NCBI GenBank assembly: GCA_014650415.1
Contig: BMUX01000024.1
Location: forward strand, 27,720 to 91,719
Direction: 5' to 3'
Length of the DNA stretch: 64,000 nucleotides
Source of the DNA: Streptomyces spiroverticillatus
Lineage (GTDB): Bacteria; Actinomycetota; Actinomycetes; Streptomycetales; Streptomycetaceae
Shown here in pieces: positions 63,895 through 64,000 of this stretch. Both the position numbers and the translations under genes were made by a program. The stretch's first letter is position 1, and each line of letters begins with the position of its first letter. The notes beneath the pieces are model-generated. The model made no database searches, was not told where the DNA came from, and worked only from the letters and a program-made list of their open reading frames with translations.

Positions 63895-64000
63895 GATGAC
63901 TTCTAACTGAGCGTTTCGCCCTGTCTCATTTACGTTCAGGATGTTTTGGAGGTTCGGCGGCGCCGGGGCAGGAGGTGCAGTTGAGTTGCGAGACTGCGCG

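Overview
The window reads as a Streptomyces-type actinomycete chromosome. G+C is very high, third codon positions are almost always G or C, GTG and TTG starts are common, and the gene content is typical: AfsR/SARP regulators, a WhiB protein, class F sortases, Tat and Sec secreted proteins, a Rhs-type toxin remnant and IS5 transposase fragments. I found no rRNA, tRNA or CRISPR array. Many genes are broken by single-base lesions or truncations, as expected of an accessory or chromosome-arm region; some lesions could also be assembly errors.

0-12 kb: a minus-strand specialised-metabolism block. It holds a type III PLP decarboxylase (cut by the left edge), an AMP-forming acyl/aminoacyl ligase and a KSIII-like condensing enzyme, all overlapping. 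Upstream lie a membrane-anchored penicillin-acylase-family Ntn hydrolase, a short SARP, a 60-aa secreted peptide on the plus strand and a full AfsR-type regulator. 12-20 kb: a decayed stretch with remnants of a phosphoesterase, a Pro/Thr-repeat protein, a zinc-ribbon protein, a transposase and an AraC regulator. Intact genes in it are an M14 carboxypeptidase, a small Cys-containing protein and a WhiB regulator.

20-36 kb: FeS-type photolyase, secreted proteins, an M15 peptidase, a VKOR gene with an internal stop, a decayed POT transporter, a family 8 polysaccharide lyase, a class F sortase with its probable substrate, pyruvate formate-lyase without a visible activase, a toxin-antitoxin-like pair, a MerR regulator with a classic 19-bp-spacer promoter, and a secreted lipase. 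36-44 kb: a contractile-tail sheath remnant, a frameshifted UPF0060 gene, a ThDP enzyme, a glutamate-synthase-like FMN enzyme, and methyltransferase and IS fragments.

45-47.4 kb: the clearest natural-product system, a compact graspetide locus (precursor, ATP-grasp maturase, isoaspartyl-methyltransferase-like enzyme) of the fuscimiditide type. 47-53 kb: hypothetical genes, then a fasciclin lipoprotein and a membrane sulfite-oxidase-like molybdoenzyme. 54-58.5 kb: two overlapping ferritin-like genes, a cupredoxin, DoxX and TatA, facing a second class F sortase with a CHRD-domain partner. 58.8-64 kb: a truncated Rhs/HINT toxin with a clipped immunity gene, an ECF sigma factor with a SnoaL-like tail, a NucA/NucB nuclease remnant overlapping a possible ComJ/Nin-like inhibitor gene (with a relative at 47.6 kb), a secreted matrixin-type protease and a frameshifted IS5 transposase.
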